From JADKIH01 sp049363815 (GTDB taxonomy: Bacteria; Bacteroidota; Bacteroidia; AKYH767-A; 2013-40CM-41-45): DNA of 64,000 nucleotides. The number at the start of each line of letters is the position of its first letter. Within the stretch, counting starts at the first letter, position 1. A model generated the notes under the pieces. It worked only from the letters and a program-made list of their open reading frames with translations, was not told the origin of the DNA and made no database searches. The stretch covers positions 36,788 to 100,787 of the forward strand of contig JBMQEM010000208.1 of NCBI GenBank assembly GCA_049363815.1, given 5' to 3'. A program made the translations under genes and the position numbers. Of this stretch, positions 8,442 to 17,215 are shown one piece after another.

Positions 8442-9680
8442 TCAATCAAAATTCTCCGGCGAAATTTTTATCAAAGTAGCCGGTCCTGTTTTCCCTTCAT
8501 TCGAAAGATAAAACATACCATCTGCGTCCATTGTGATACCTTCCGTTTTTGCAAAAAGCAATGGATCAAGAGGAAGCAATTTTAAAGGACTTCCACCCGG
8601 ATCGGAGATCAGAATATATTTGTTACGTGCATCAGTCAGATAGATCTTTCCGCTTACCGGATGCACAAATATTTCAGAAGGAATCAAAGCCTCCTTTTTT
8701 GTCACAACAGAATTAAAGATCTTGTCCGATAATTTAATCGAATAGACAGGGGTAGCGGAAAATTTCTTTGTTGTGATATCGAACGAATAAATATTTTTTG
8801 TTGTTCTGTCAGCAGAATCAAAAAAACGCGGCGCTATAAGCAAACGGTTTTTATGCCGGTCATAACACAATCCTTCGAAATTCTGGAAACCCTGAGGCAA
8901 CTTCAAAAAGTAAGTTGAAATTTTTTGTTCAGACTCAAAATTGCTGACACAAGTTAACTGACCATCGCTTCTTAAAATGTAAATATCATTGTTCACAATT
9001 GAGATCCCTTCATAATCTCCGGGGCCACCAAAATTGAAAGAATCAACAATTTTTTTCTTTGTCAGATCATATAAGAATACAGTCCCCTGTTCATCCTGAA
9101 CACAGGCAACAATGTTATTTTTATGCATAGCAACTCCACTCACTTCTCTCAGTACATCCGGAAGCTCCCATTTTGAATCAATAGCTGAAAACCCTTTTAT
9201 TGCACCACTTTTTACAAGTGCTTTCTTTTCTCTTGCAAAAACTTTCTTAGATTCAATAGCTCCTGAATTATCCATCCAGATATGAACCCTGTCTTTCAAT
9301 GAAGATGCGATAAGTTTATACTGAACATGTTCATTAGACCATAGCAAAAACGCTTGTGTAATTTTAAAACCCGAGAAATCTTTGTTGAATGATCGCATGA
9401 CCGGTGCAGGAATTTCAGAAACTTTAACTTCTTTATCTTCCGAAAGCAAAATTCCTGTTGGTGAAAACAGTACTTCTATCTCCCGGCCTTCAACCATAAA
9501 TTCCGCTTCATAGTTTTCCTTTTCCATTTCCCATTGTACAAGTGAAGCAGTTGGATATAATTCCTTAAACTTTGATGAAATGGCAACCGGAGGATCAACT
9601 GATAAAACATTTCCGGCGATGATACTGAATCCGCCCAGACACAAAATTGAAATTAAGCTAATCTTGAATATTGATTTCAT
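8442..9680 (-). CDS. PepSY-like domain fused to SdiA-regulated beta-propeller protein
   Basis: After a signal peptide (about residues 1-25) the segment at about 30-85 (FKELYPTASLVQWEMEKENY, then EAEFMVEGREIEVLFSPTG) resembles the PepSY-like domain of periplasmic Bacteroidota proteins. From about residue 165 a repeat-rich region (SGVAMHKNNIVACVQDEQGT, FEGLCYDRHKNRLLIAPRF, SEIFVHPVSGKIYLTDA, TEGITMDADGMFYLSNEGKT) matches the SdiA-regulated / esterase-like phytase-type propeller. Such proteins are predicted to bind ligands or metals in the envelope. It lies 79 nt after the histidine kinase, and an exact 11-bp tandem repeat precedes it, suggesting that the two-component system controls it. Enzymatic activity cannot be claimed. 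Confidence 0.72.
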   Translation of the reverse strand: MKSIFKISLISILCLGGFSIIAGNVLSVDPPVAISSKFKELYPTASLVQWEMEKENYEAEFMVEGREIEVLFSPTGILLSEDKEVKVSEIPAPVMRSFNKDFSGFKITQAFLLWSNEHVQYKLIASSLKDRVHIWMDNSGAIESKKVFAREKKALVKSGAIKGFSAIDSKWELPDVLREVSGVAMHKNNIVACVQDEQGTVFLYDLTKKKIVDSFNFGGPGDYEGISIVNNDIYILRSDGQLTCVSNFESEQKISTYFLKLPQGFQNFEGLCYDRHKNRLLIAPRFFDSADRTTKNIYSFDITTKKFSATPVYSIKLSDKIFNSVVTKKEALIPSEIFVHPVSGKIYLTDARNKYILISDPGGSPLKLLPLDPLLFAKTEGITMDADGMFYLSNEGKTGPATLIKISPENFD

Positions 9681-9736
9681 TTTACAGTTTTAATAAAAAC
9701 ATTGGTTTTGTTCTTTATTAACTGCAAAATTATCCG

Positions 9737-9758
9737 GCAAATTTGAAGCAAATTTGAA
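9737..9758. promoter_or_regulatory. Two exact tandem 11-bp repeats, candidate OmpR-type regulator site
   Basis: GCAAATTTGAA occurs twice back to back (9737-9747 and 9748-9758); on the minus strand this reads TTCAAATTTGC twice. Each copy contains the palindrome CAAATTTG. OmpR/PhoB-family regulators typically bind direct repeats with an 11-bp period. The site lies about 55-80 bp upstream of the SdiA-regulated-type gene, directly after the stop of the kinase gene. Confidence 0.55.
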
Positions 9759-9759
9759 G

Positions 9760-11010
9760 TTAACGCTTCAATGTAAAGCAGTGAAATCCATTAAGATATG
9801 AATATTCCAATGTCAGTTCAAAAGATTCTGCGATCTTTTTCGCAAGCGACAATCCTATTCCCTGCGACACAGAGGAATTACCGGCATAAAAAAACCTTTT
9901 AAAGATCAATTCCGGTTCAAAAGAAAACGGTACACCTGAATTTAAAATTTTGAGTTCCGATGCGGTTGAATGAACTACAACCTTACCTCCGGGCTCTGTA
10001 TATCTTAAAACATTCGACAAAAGATTCCTTATCAGGATTTCAGAGAGGTATGAATGAATGGTACAAACGAAATCAGATTCTGCTTCAAGTTTGACCACAA
10101 TATTTTTCAGATCAAATTCTTCATTCATTTGATCTGACAACTCTTTTGTGAGGAGAAAAAGATTCACTTTCTCTGATGTTCCAAATTCGTGATTCTCAAT
10201 TTTCGTCAGTAACAGCAGTGATTGAACCAATTTAGATAACCGGTGAGTTGTTTCGTAGGATGAAACGATCAATTCTGCATCAGCTTCTTTCAATTCATTG
10301 CTTTGCATCAGCAATTCCAGTTTGTTTTTAATAATTGCAAGTGGAGTCTGAATTTCATGCGAAGCATTCTGATTGAATTCCTTGATGTTCCTGTAATCAG
10401 AAATTATTCTTTTGCTTAATTCACTGAGTTCGGAATTCAGTTGATTAAATTCTGTTGTTTTGCTCTTTGAAAATTGAAGAGGAACCAATGTATTGAGCGA
10501 ATACTTCCGAAGAGCAGTCAGAGTTTTATAAAAAGGGTTAAAGATGTGTTTCAATACGACATAATTCAAAACCACTGAAATGAAAATGAAAGCCAGATAT
10601 GCATAAAACATGGCCATAGCGATCTGTTCAGCAAGATCCTCAACATCGATCAATGACTTCCTGAGTGTTACGGCATAGATCTTATTGTTCTGCTCTACGC
10701 TGAATCGCCATTGCCTGAAATGTTGTTCCCCTTCAAACGGATGAATCATACTTGTATCTTTCCGCTCAGTTTTGAAAGTTGCAGAAGTCGGTTTCGATTC
10801 AATGTAAAAATTCACGCCTTGATACTTAACATCCAATGAATCGCTGTTAGCAAGAATTCTTTCCAGGTCTCTTTTTTCGTCCCGTAACTGCTCATCAAGT
10901 TCTTCGTATATCTCGTCCTTAAAAACAAAATAAAAGAATACCCCACCAAACGAGAACACCAAAAGTGAAATTACAAGATAGTAGACCGAAACCCGGTTTA
11001 ATAATTTCAT
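9760..11010 (-). CDS. Sensor histidine kinase of a two-component system
   Basis: Two membrane helices (about residues 9-30 and 125-148) flank a ~95-residue periplasmic sensor region. The H-box is NQNASHEIQTPLAIIKNKL with the phospho-accepting His near residue 218, followed by an ATP-binding domain with N-box NLLSNVLRYTE and G-box GIGLSLAKKI. The ATG at 11010 overlaps the regulator's TGA by four bases (ATGA), which fixes the start; an upstream TTG would add only two residues. The signal sensed is unknown. Downstream genes encode envelope proteins, so an envelope or extracellular cue is plausible. Confidence 0.9.
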   Translation of the reverse strand: MKLLNRVSVYYLVISLLVFSFGGVFFYFVFKDEIYEELDEQLRDEKRDLERILANSDSLDVKYQGVNFYIESKPTSATFKTERKDTSMIHPFEGEQHFRQWRFSVEQNNKIYAVTLRKSLIDVEDLAEQIAMAMFYAYLAFIFISVVLNYVVLKHIFNPFYKTLTALRKYSLNTLVPLQFSKSKTTEFNQLNSELSELSKRIISDYRNIKEFNQNASHEIQTPLAIIKNKLELLMQSNELKEADAELIVSSYETTHRLSKLVQSLLLLTKIENHEFGTSEKVNLFLLTKELSDQMNEEFDLKNIVVKLEAESDFVCTIHSYLSEILIRNLLSNVLRYTEPGGKVVVHSTASELKILNSGVPFSFEPELIFKRFFYAGNSSVSQGIGLSLAKKIAESFELTLEYSYLNGFHCFTLKR

Positions 11011-11684
11011 TCGCAAACAATTTTATAACCCAGACCATAAACAGTTTTCACAGGGTCAGCTCCACCGGCATCTGTGATCTTTCTTCGTAAATTTTTTATG
11101 TGGGTATATATAAACCCAAATGAATCAGCCTGATCGATACTATCGCCCCAAAGGTGTTCTGCAATTGCTTCCTTAGTGAACACCTTTTCTTTTCCTGAAA
11201 TGAGATAGATCAGGATCTCATACTCCTTTTGAGTCAGTATAATTTCCGTTTCCTTAACAAATAACTTTTTCGTAGCAATATCTATCCGGAGTGATCCACA
11301 ATTAATAATATCAGAACCATTGAAGTATTTCCGACGGATCAGTGCTTTTAATCTGGCATTTAATTCTGACAGATGAAACGGTTTGGTGAGGTAATCATCG
11401 GAACCTTTGGCCAGCCCTGATACTCTGTCATCAATCGAATTTTTTGCTGAGACAATGATAATTCCGGTTTCAGTATTGATCGCTTTGAGCTCATCAATGA
11501 GAAGCAGACCATTATTATCAGGTAGTGTAATGTCGATAATGATGCAATCATATTGATAAGTTGAAATCAATTGACTTGCCGTATGATAATCAGCTGCGAT
11601 TTCACATACAAATCCTTCCATTGAAAGATATTCTTTCATAGAGCTCAACAACTCCAATTCGTCTTCAACGATAAGGATTTTCAT
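11007..11684 (-). CDS. OmpR/PhoB-family response regulator
   Basis: Receiver domain at about residues 1-115 with the acidic pocket (VEDE), phosphorylation site Asp51 (CIIIDITLPDNNG), Ser/Thr switch (IIVSAKN) and Lys (YLTKPFHLSEL). The C-terminal part (about 125-225) is a winged helix with IILTQKEYEILIYLISG and YTHIKNLRRKITDAG, then TVYGLGYKI, typical of OmpR regulators. It overlaps the kinase by four bases. AAATTT-containing elements (11720-11725 and 11739-11744) upstream of the gene resemble the core of the 11-bp repeat at 9737-9758, so autoregulation is possible but unproven. Confidence 0.92.
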   Translation of the reverse strand: MKILIVEDELELLSSMKEYLSMEGFVCEIAADYHTASQLISTYQYDCIIIDITLPDNNGLLLIDELKAINTETGIIIVSAKNSIDDRVSGLAKGSDDYLTKPFHLSELNARLKALIRRKYFNGSDIINCGSLRIDIATKKLFVKETEIILTQKEYEILIYLISGKEKVFTKEAIAEHLWGDSIDQADSFGFIYTHIKNLRRKITDAGGADPVKTVYGLGYKIVCE

Positions 11685-11754
11685 TCTGAAATGTAAATGA
11701 TGTAAATGAATAATAGGTCAAATTTAACTATTCAGTTGAAATTTGTCTAAAAAA

Positions 11755-12726
11755 TTATTCTGCGCTCTTTTCTCTCTCTTTTTTTCTGAAATAAGATCTG
11801 AGAAATATACTATGCTTTAATGCTTCCAGATCCTGGTCTAGTTTTTTTGAAGCTGCTTCAATATTAACAAGCGCACTTCTAAGATCCTTTGCCATCATTG
11901 AATCCGCCAACAAGCTATTCATAACGCCATTACCTTTATTTATCTGACCGGTAATAACCGATACATCATTTGTGATGAGAGAAAACTTTTCACTTCCATT
12001 CTTCACATTTAGAATAGCTGCACGCAGATCATTGGAAAGAATACTGTCATTGATCATCATACCAAGAACACCTTTTCCTGAATGAGCTTCTTTAGTAATA
12101 TCAGAAAGTTGACCTGAGGTCTCGACAAGATTGCGGCTTACATATTGTATATTCATCAATGTCTTTTCAACATCGCGGGCCAGCATTGTATCCATCAAAA
12201 TTGTATACAATGTTCCACGGCTTTTATTTACGTTCTCCGTGATTTCTTTCAGATTCTTTGTAATGGTAGAAATATTATTATTTGTTACATCAAGGGTTCT
12301 GAGCATTTCTTCAGTATTTACGATCTTGATAGAACGGATAACACCCATGTCTTCGACGAGCGGTACATCTGAACTTCCCGGTGCTATGCTTACAAGTTTA
12401 TTACCCATCAAACCATCAGTACCAATTGAAGCAATTGCATTGGACCGGATATACTTCTTAAAATTCTCATCGATCACCATTGCAACTTTTATTGTTGAGT
12501 CATTAGAGAATTCGATCTTGTCTACAGTTCCTACATCAATCCCTGAGTAACGAACATTGTTTCCGACTGCCAGTCCGTTCACATCAGTAAACTCACATGT
12601 GAGTATGAATGTCTTCCCAAACATACTTTTACTTTTACCAATCGAATACAATCCGAATATCAGTAATCCTGCTCCGGCGATTACGAAAATGCCTAGACGG
12701 ATATTTCTGGAGATCTCTTTATTCAT
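11755..12726 (-). CDS. mlaD: MlaD-like MCE-domain lipid-binding protein
   Basis: One N-terminal membrane helix (about residues 10-28) is followed by an MCE domain (about 37-115: EFTDVNGLAVGNNVRYSGID, and IGTDGLMGNKLVSI). The rest is helical, with three related segments of about 47 residues (around ILMDTMLARDVEKTLMNIQ, MINDSILSNDLRAAILNVK, LLADSMMAKDLRSALVNIE), probably forming a coiled-coil extension. MCE proteins form hexameric rings that carry phospholipids between the membranes with an ABC transporter; the permease and ATPase genes lie immediately upstream. Direction of transport is not decided by sequence. Confidence 0.88.
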   Translation of the reverse strand: MNKEISRNIRLGIFVIAGAGLLIFGLYSIGKSKSMFGKTFILTCEFTDVNGLAVGNNVRYSGIDVGTVDKIEFSNDSTIKVAMVIDENFKKYIRSNAIASIGTDGLMGNKLVSIAPGSSDVPLVEDMGVIRSIKIVNTEEMLRTLDVTNNNISTITKNLKEITENVNKSRGTLYTILMDTMLARDVEKTLMNIQYVSRNLVETSGQLSDITKEAHSGKGVLGMMINDSILSNDLRAAILNVKNGSEKFSLITNDVSVITGQINKGNGVMNSLLADSMMAKDLRSALVNIEAASKKLDQDLEALKHSIFLRSYFRKKEREKSAE

Positions 12727-12749
12727 CTTATTCTAACTTAATTTCATTG

Positions 12750-13526
12750 TTATTCAAAAAACGGATGTGTTTGAGGGTCATTTATCTGACTAAGTTCTTC
12801 ATAGGTCCCTTGTTTGTAATTTATTCCATTGACGATGACAAGCAACCTGTCTCCTGTCAATCGCGCACAATGCATGTCGTGTGAAATGATAATGGAGGAA
12901 GTATTATATTTCTTCTGCACATTCAACATCAGGTTAATGATCTCACTTGAAGTGATCGGGTCGAGGCCTGTAGTGGGTTCGTCGTACAACATTATTTCAG
13001 GATGCAGAATCAATGATCTTGCAAGTCCAATTCTCTTTCTCATTCCGCCTGAAAGTTCAGATGGCATCAGGTCTATTGCATTTAACAATCCAACATCATT
13101 GAGTGTCTCCTGCACCAGTGCAAAGGCTTCTGCCTTAGACTTGTGTTTTCCATGTCTTCGTAAAGCAAATTCAAGGTTCTCTCTTACAGTCATGCTATCA
13201 TATAATGCACTGCTTTGAAAAACGAAACCGATCCGTGCACGTAATTCATCAAGTTCAAACTGACTTAAAGAAGCGATCTCTTTACCAAAGACTTTTATTG
13301 AACCGGCATCATATGGTAGTAATCCGATGATACATTTAATCAAAACTGATTTACCGCAACCGGATTTTCCCAGTACCACCACATTCTCGCCACGATTGAT
13401 CGTAAGGTTGAAATCATTGAGAACATGATTATTCCCAAACGATTTGAAAAGTCCGGCAACTTCGATCACCGGCTCTCCATCTTTAGCGGAGCGATTAGAT
13501 TGAATTTCTGCAGCAGCTTCTTTCAT
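12750..13526 (-). CDS. mlaF: ABC transporter ATP-binding protein, MlaF-like
   Basis: 258 residues with Walker A GKSGCGKSVL (about 53-62), Q-loop FVFQSSALYD, signature LSGGMRKRIGLARS (about 158-171), Walker B IMLYDEPTTGLDP and switch His (IIISHD). The LSGGMRKR form is characteristic of the Mla/MCE-associated ATPase group. The start codon overlaps the end of the permease gene by four bases, and mlaD follows after 23 nt, giving the order E-F-D. It drives lipid transport by the complex at the inner membrane. Confidence 0.92.
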   Translation of the reverse strand: MKEAAAEIQSNRSAKDGEPVIEVAGLFKSFGNNHVLNDFNLTINRGENVVVLGKSGCGKSVLIKCIIGLLPYDAGSIKVFGKEIASLSQFELDELRARIGFVFQSSALYDSMTVRENLEFALRRHGKHKSKAEAFALVQETLNDVGLLNAIDLMPSELSGGMRKRIGLARSLILHPEIMLYDEPTTGLDPITSSEIINLMLNVQKKYNTSSIIISHDMHCARLTGDRLLVIVNGINYKQGTYEELSQINDPQTHPFFE

Positions 13527-14347
13527 AAATATCCGAAGAATTCAGTTATTTGAACAGCGATCAGGTCGATTACAAAGACCAGTAAAGATCCGATTACGAC
13601 AGAAGAATTAGCGGACCTTCCTACGCCTTCAGTCCCTTTATTGGAATTATAGCCTTTATAACAACCTATCAATCCTATTGCGAATCCAAAGAAGAATGTT
13701 TTGATGAATGCAGGAATGATATCGCTGAATTCAAGACTATCAAATACCTGTTTGAAAAAAAAGTTCAGGCTTACTGAGCCCCTGATATTCACAGCCAGAT
13801 AAGATCCATACAATGCAACTGCGTCACCGATAATGATCAGTATGGGAATAGTAAGAGTTGTACTTAATATCCGGGTTACAACTATATACTTGAATGGATT
13901 TGTCCCACTGACCTCCATAGCGTCGATCTGTTCCGTTACCTTCATTGAACCAAGTTCGGCACCGATGCTTGAACCAATTTTTCCTGCGCAGATCAATGCT
14001 ATTACAACCGGTCCGATCTCTCTGATAATACTGATGCCTACCATTGAAGGCAACCATGCTTCAGCACCAAACTCTACCAGCGTTGGCCGGGACTGTAAAG
14101 TCAGGACCAATCCAATGATAAAAGAAGTGATCGCTACAAGAGAAAGCGAACGGTTACCTATCTCGAATGATTGTCTGAATACCTCTCTCCATTCAAAAGG
14201 AGCTTTGAAAACCTGTTTGAAAAATTTACCTGCAAATCTCGAAATAGCTCCGGCTTCACTTAAAAATACGATCATTGCTTTTGGCAATTTATCATAAATC
14301 GAAGCCTTCGGTACTTCAGGTCTGAATTTCGGTTCCATGGCATTCAT
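13523..14347 (-). CDS. mlaE: ABC transporter permease, MlaE-like
   Basis: About five to six hydrophobic helices with the MlaE family signature: an N-terminal amphipathic part, then GKIGSSIGAELGSMKVTEQI (about residues 125-144) with the following DAMEVSGTNPFKYIVVTRIL. This is the inner-membrane component of the MCE lipid transport system. Two starts are possible, ATG 14347 and ATG 14338, differing by three residues. It begins the operon mlaE-mlaF-mlaD; the CoA-transferase gene upstream ends 68 nt before it. Confidence 0.9.
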   Translation of the reverse strand: MNAMEPKFRPEVPKASIYDKLPKAMIVFLSEAGAISRFAGKFFKQVFKAPFEWREVFRQSFEIGNRSLSLVAITSFIIGLVLTLQSRPTLVEFGAEAWLPSMVGISIIREIGPVVIALICAGKIGSSIGAELGSMKVTEQIDAMEVSGTNPFKYIVVTRILSTTLTIPILIIIGDAVALYGSYLAVNIRGSVSLNFFFKQVFDSLEFSDIIPAFIKTFFFGFAIGLIGCYKGYNSNKGTEGVGRSANSSVVIGSLLVFVIDLIAVQITEFFGYL

Positions 14348-14415
14348 AACACAAACTTAAACTTAATTTACAGAAATTGAATATGGAATGAATTTTTCCG
14401 TAATCACGAAAATAA

Positions 14416-15687
14416 TCAGCTTCCATAATATTCAAATGCTTTCCGGGAAAGACCTTCGCGGTGGTCAGGATGCGCAATTGAAATGAGCGCCTTTGCTCTT
14501 TGACCAAGATTTTTCCCATAAAGATCAACAATACCGAACTCTGTGGCAACATAATGAACATGGGCTCTTGTGGTCACTACTCCGGCTCCGGGTTTGAGGA
14601 TCGGAACAATTTTCGATTCACCTTTCGAAGTAACTGATGATATGGCAATGATCGGCTTTCCTCCTTCGCTGAGCGAAGCACCTCTTATAAAATCCATTTG
14701 ACCTCCTACTCCGCTGATAATCCTGTTACCAATGGAGTCAGAACATACTTGTCCGGTTAGATCGATCTCCACAGCACTGTTGATCGCCGTCATCTTATCA
14801 TTTTTACGAATAACAGTTGTATCATTTACATAAGAGACATCCAGTAATGCCACCATTGGATTGTCATTTATAAAATCATACAGTTTCTTTGTGCCCATTG
14901 CAAATGCACTTACAATTTTTCCTGTATGCTTTTTTTTCATCCGTCCATTTATTATTCCCTTCTCGATCAATGGCAGTATTCCGTCAGAAAACATTTCAGT
15001 ATGAATACCAAGATCCTTATGACCGTTCAGACATTGCAGAACAGCATTTGGAATTCCACCAATTCCCATCTGCAGGGTAGCTCCATCTTCGATTATTTCC
15101 GAAATAAATTTTCCGATAGCCAGTTCTGTTTCGCTGGATTCCGGTTGTTTTAATTCAAACAGTTCATGATCATGAAATACAGCAGCTGTGATCTTACTGA
15201 AATGAATTTGTCCATCGCCATGAGAGCGGGGCATTTTCGGATTGACAAGAGCAATAATTTTCTGAGCTACATCAGTTGCAGCTTTTGCAATATCAACTGA
15301 AACGCCAAGAGAACAATAACCATGTTGATCCGGTGGTGAGACTTGAATCAGGGCTGTATTGATTGGCATAACACCTTTTCGGAACAAGGCGGGAATTTCA
15401 CTCAGGAAAACCGGGACATACTGTACATTTGAAGAATTGACAGATGAACGAAGATTTGCTCCGATAAAAAAACTGTTGATGTGAAATGAATCCTTGAATT
15501 CAGGAGAAGAATATTTTGATTCCCCTTCAGTATGAATGTGGACGATCTCAATGTTGGATACTTTTTTATTCCGTGCAGACAGTTCATTGATCAGAAGGCC
15601 CGGTGTTGCCGCTCCTCCATGAACAAAGACCCTTTCATTATCTTTAATTAATCTTACAACTTCTTCTGCTGATTGATATGTGAACAT
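14416..15687 (-). CDS. Acetyl-CoA hydrolase/CoA-transferase family protein
   Basis: 423 residues with the two-domain class I CoA-transferase architecture of 4-hydroxybutyrate/acetyl-CoA:CoA transferases: N-terminal VFVHGGAATPGLLINEL, a glycine-rich IGGIPNAVLQCL, the catalytic Glu in GIHTEMFSDG (near residue 230), and the C-terminal AcetylCoA_hyd_C block with SGVGGQMDFIRGA and VTTRAHVHYVATEFGIVDLYG. It moves CoA between acyl groups, likely acetate or a hydroxy/keto acid. The acceptor cannot be set from sequence. It stands between trxA and mlaE, likely as its own unit. Confidence 0.88.
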   Translation of the reverse strand: MFTYQSAEEVVRLIKDNERVFVHGGAATPGLLINELSARNKKVSNIEIVHIHTEGESKYSSPEFKDSFHINSFFIGANLRSSVNSSNVQYVPVFLSEIPALFRKGVMPINTALIQVSPPDQHGYCSLGVSVDIAKAATDVAQKIIALVNPKMPRSHGDGQIHFSKITAAVFHDHELFELKQPESSETELAIGKFISEIIEDGATLQMGIGGIPNAVLQCLNGHKDLGIHTEMFSDGILPLIEKGIINGRMKKKHTGKIVSAFAMGTKKLYDFINDNPMVALLDVSYVNDTTVIRKNDKMTAINSAVEIDLTGQVCSDSIGNRIISGVGGQMDFIRGASLSEGGKPIIAISSVTSKGESKIVPILKPGAGVVTTRAHVHYVATEFGIVDLYGKNLGQRAKALISIAHPDHREGLSRKAFEYYGS

Positions 15688-15742
15688 ATAGAACTCAAAT
15701 GTAGTTAAGGTAAAAATTAATAGGCAGGTTAATATTTGTCAG

Positions 15743-16039
15743 CTATGAAACTTTTGAAATAACTTCAGCCAACTGTTGTTCGTTGACCACCCCAGATTGC
15801 CTCCATTTTATTTCACCTTTCACAAAGAGTAAAAGTGTTGGTACACTTTGTATTTTATAAAGGTTTGCCACAGCTGGATTTTTATCAATATCAACCTTAA
15901 GGATTCGTGCAGTACTTCCGATCTTTTTTGAAAGATTCTGCAGAATTGGTTCCATCATTTTACAAGGGCCACACCACGTTGCAGAAAAATCTACAAGGGT
16001 TGGAACTTCTGAATTAATTATATCATTGAATTTTGACAT
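15743..16039 (-). CDS. trxA: Thioredoxin
   Basis: A 98-residue classical thioredoxin without signal peptide: VDFSATWCGPCKMMEPIL with redox centre WCGPC near residues 21-25, and the cis-proline loop SVPTLLLF. It reduces cytoplasmic disulfides. The gene begins 3 nt after the stop of the DnaJ-like gene, so the two are almost certainly co-transcribed; the pairing with a chaperone is consistent with a protein-quality role. Confidence 0.93.
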   Translation of the reverse strand: MSKFNDIINSEVPTLVDFSATWCGPCKMMEPILQNLSKKIGSTARILKVDIDKNPAVANLYKIQSVPTLLLFVKGEIKWRQSGVVNEQQLAEVISKVS

Positions 16040-16042
16040 CGG

Positions 16043-16972
16043 TTATGATTTTTGAATTTGCGACCACTTTAAGATCAATTCTTTTTCTTTCTCTGTTAAA
16101 TTTTTTGGGACAACAATTTTCATTTTTACATATGCATCACCACGCACCTCCGGTTTATTATAGAAAGGCATGCCAAGTCCATTTAAACGGAAGATCTTAC
16201 CGCTGTCAGTACCGGCAGGTACCGGAATTTTGATTGTTTTATTGAAAATTTTAATTTCAATTTTTCCTCCTAACAAAGCAGTGAAGAGGTCAAGCGGTTC
16301 TTCAAAATGCAGGTCATTTCCTTTCACTTCAAAAACAGGATGCTTTGCGAGATTGAAAGTGATATGTAAATCTCCTGCTTCACCGCCGTTTCTTCCAGGC
16401 GAACCTTTGCCTTTCATCCGAAGAACCATTCCATCATAGATTCCAGGTTTAAGGTTCATATTAATTTTCTGACCGTTCAATACGATCTGTTTGGTAGTTC
16501 CATTGTATGCATCTTCCAACGTTATGGCCATTTCAGCCTCCTGATCCTGGCCTTTCATCGGTCTGCCGGAAGCTTGTCCGGGACCACGTCCACTTCCGCC
16601 CCTGCCACCAAAGATCGACTCAAAAAAATCAGAGAAATTTCCGGAACCGCCAAAAAAATCTCCGCCTTGATCTCTGCTCCGTCCTTGTTGCCCCTGCGCT
16701 GACCATTTTCCCCAATCAAAATTACCATCGCCGCCGCCTTGTTGATAAGAATTCCAGTTGGCACCCAGATCATCGTACTTCCTGCGTTTTTCGGGATCTC
16801 CTAAAACTTCATTTGCTTCATTGATCTCCTTGAACTTTTCTTCCGCTTTTTTGTCACCCGGATTTTTATCAGGATGATACTTCACTGCCAGTTTCCTGAA
16901 GGCTTTCTTTATTTCGTCCTGTGAAGCTGATTTAGCTACTCCCAATATTTTATAATAATCTTTATAATCCAT
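16043..16972 (-). CDS. CbpA-type DnaJ co-chaperone
   Basis: With the ATG at 16972 the protein starts MDYKDYYKILGVAKSA, a canonical J-domain; the HPD tripeptide is at about residues 32-34. A Gly/Phe-rich linker (about 70-140, with QGGGDGNFDWGKW and GGSGNFSDFFESIFGG) follows, then the two beta-barrel substrate-binding domains. The zinc-finger CxxCxGxG repeats are absent, so it is a type II (CbpA-like) J protein that stimulates DnaK. The longer frame from 16996 would put eight residues before the J-domain and is less likely. Confidence 0.9.
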   Translation of the reverse strand: MDYKDYYKILGVAKSASQDEIKKAFRKLAVKYHPDKNPGDKKAEEKFKEINEANEVLGDPEKRRKYDDLGANWNSYQQGGGDGNFDWGKWSAQGQQGRSRDQGGDFFGGSGNFSDFFESIFGGRGGSGRGPGQASGRPMKGQDQEAEMAITLEDAYNGTTKQIVLNGQKINMNLKPGIYDGMVLRMKGKGSPGRNGGEAGDLHITFNLAKHPVFEVKGNDLHFEEPLDLFTALLGGKIEIKIFNKTIKIPVPAGTDSGKIFRLNGLGMPFYNKPEVRGDAYVKMKIVVPKNLTEKEKELILKWSQIQKS

Positions 16973-17215
16973 ACTGACTAAAATTGTTACAGACACTAAA
17001 GTTAGTCATTTGATCTTAAAATATAACTGATATAGATCCTTGCATTAAATGACAAATCTTATTAAAACTCTCATTTATCAAATAAAAATGATCAAAGCAC
17101 AGGAAGGTCTCTGAAAATGGATCTCAATTTTTTTTAATCCGGTAAAAACTATATACATCAATAATTGTTCAAAAGTTCAAACAGCTGAATCTCTAACCTC
17201 AAATAAACTAACAAA

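Noticed and set aside
12131..12550. 139-residue open frame on the plus strand
   Set aside because: Antisense to mlaD, whose MCE domain is convincing; no domain or leader in this frame.
13833..14297. 154-residue open frame on the plus strand
   Set aside because: Antisense to mlaE; a shadow of a conserved gene.
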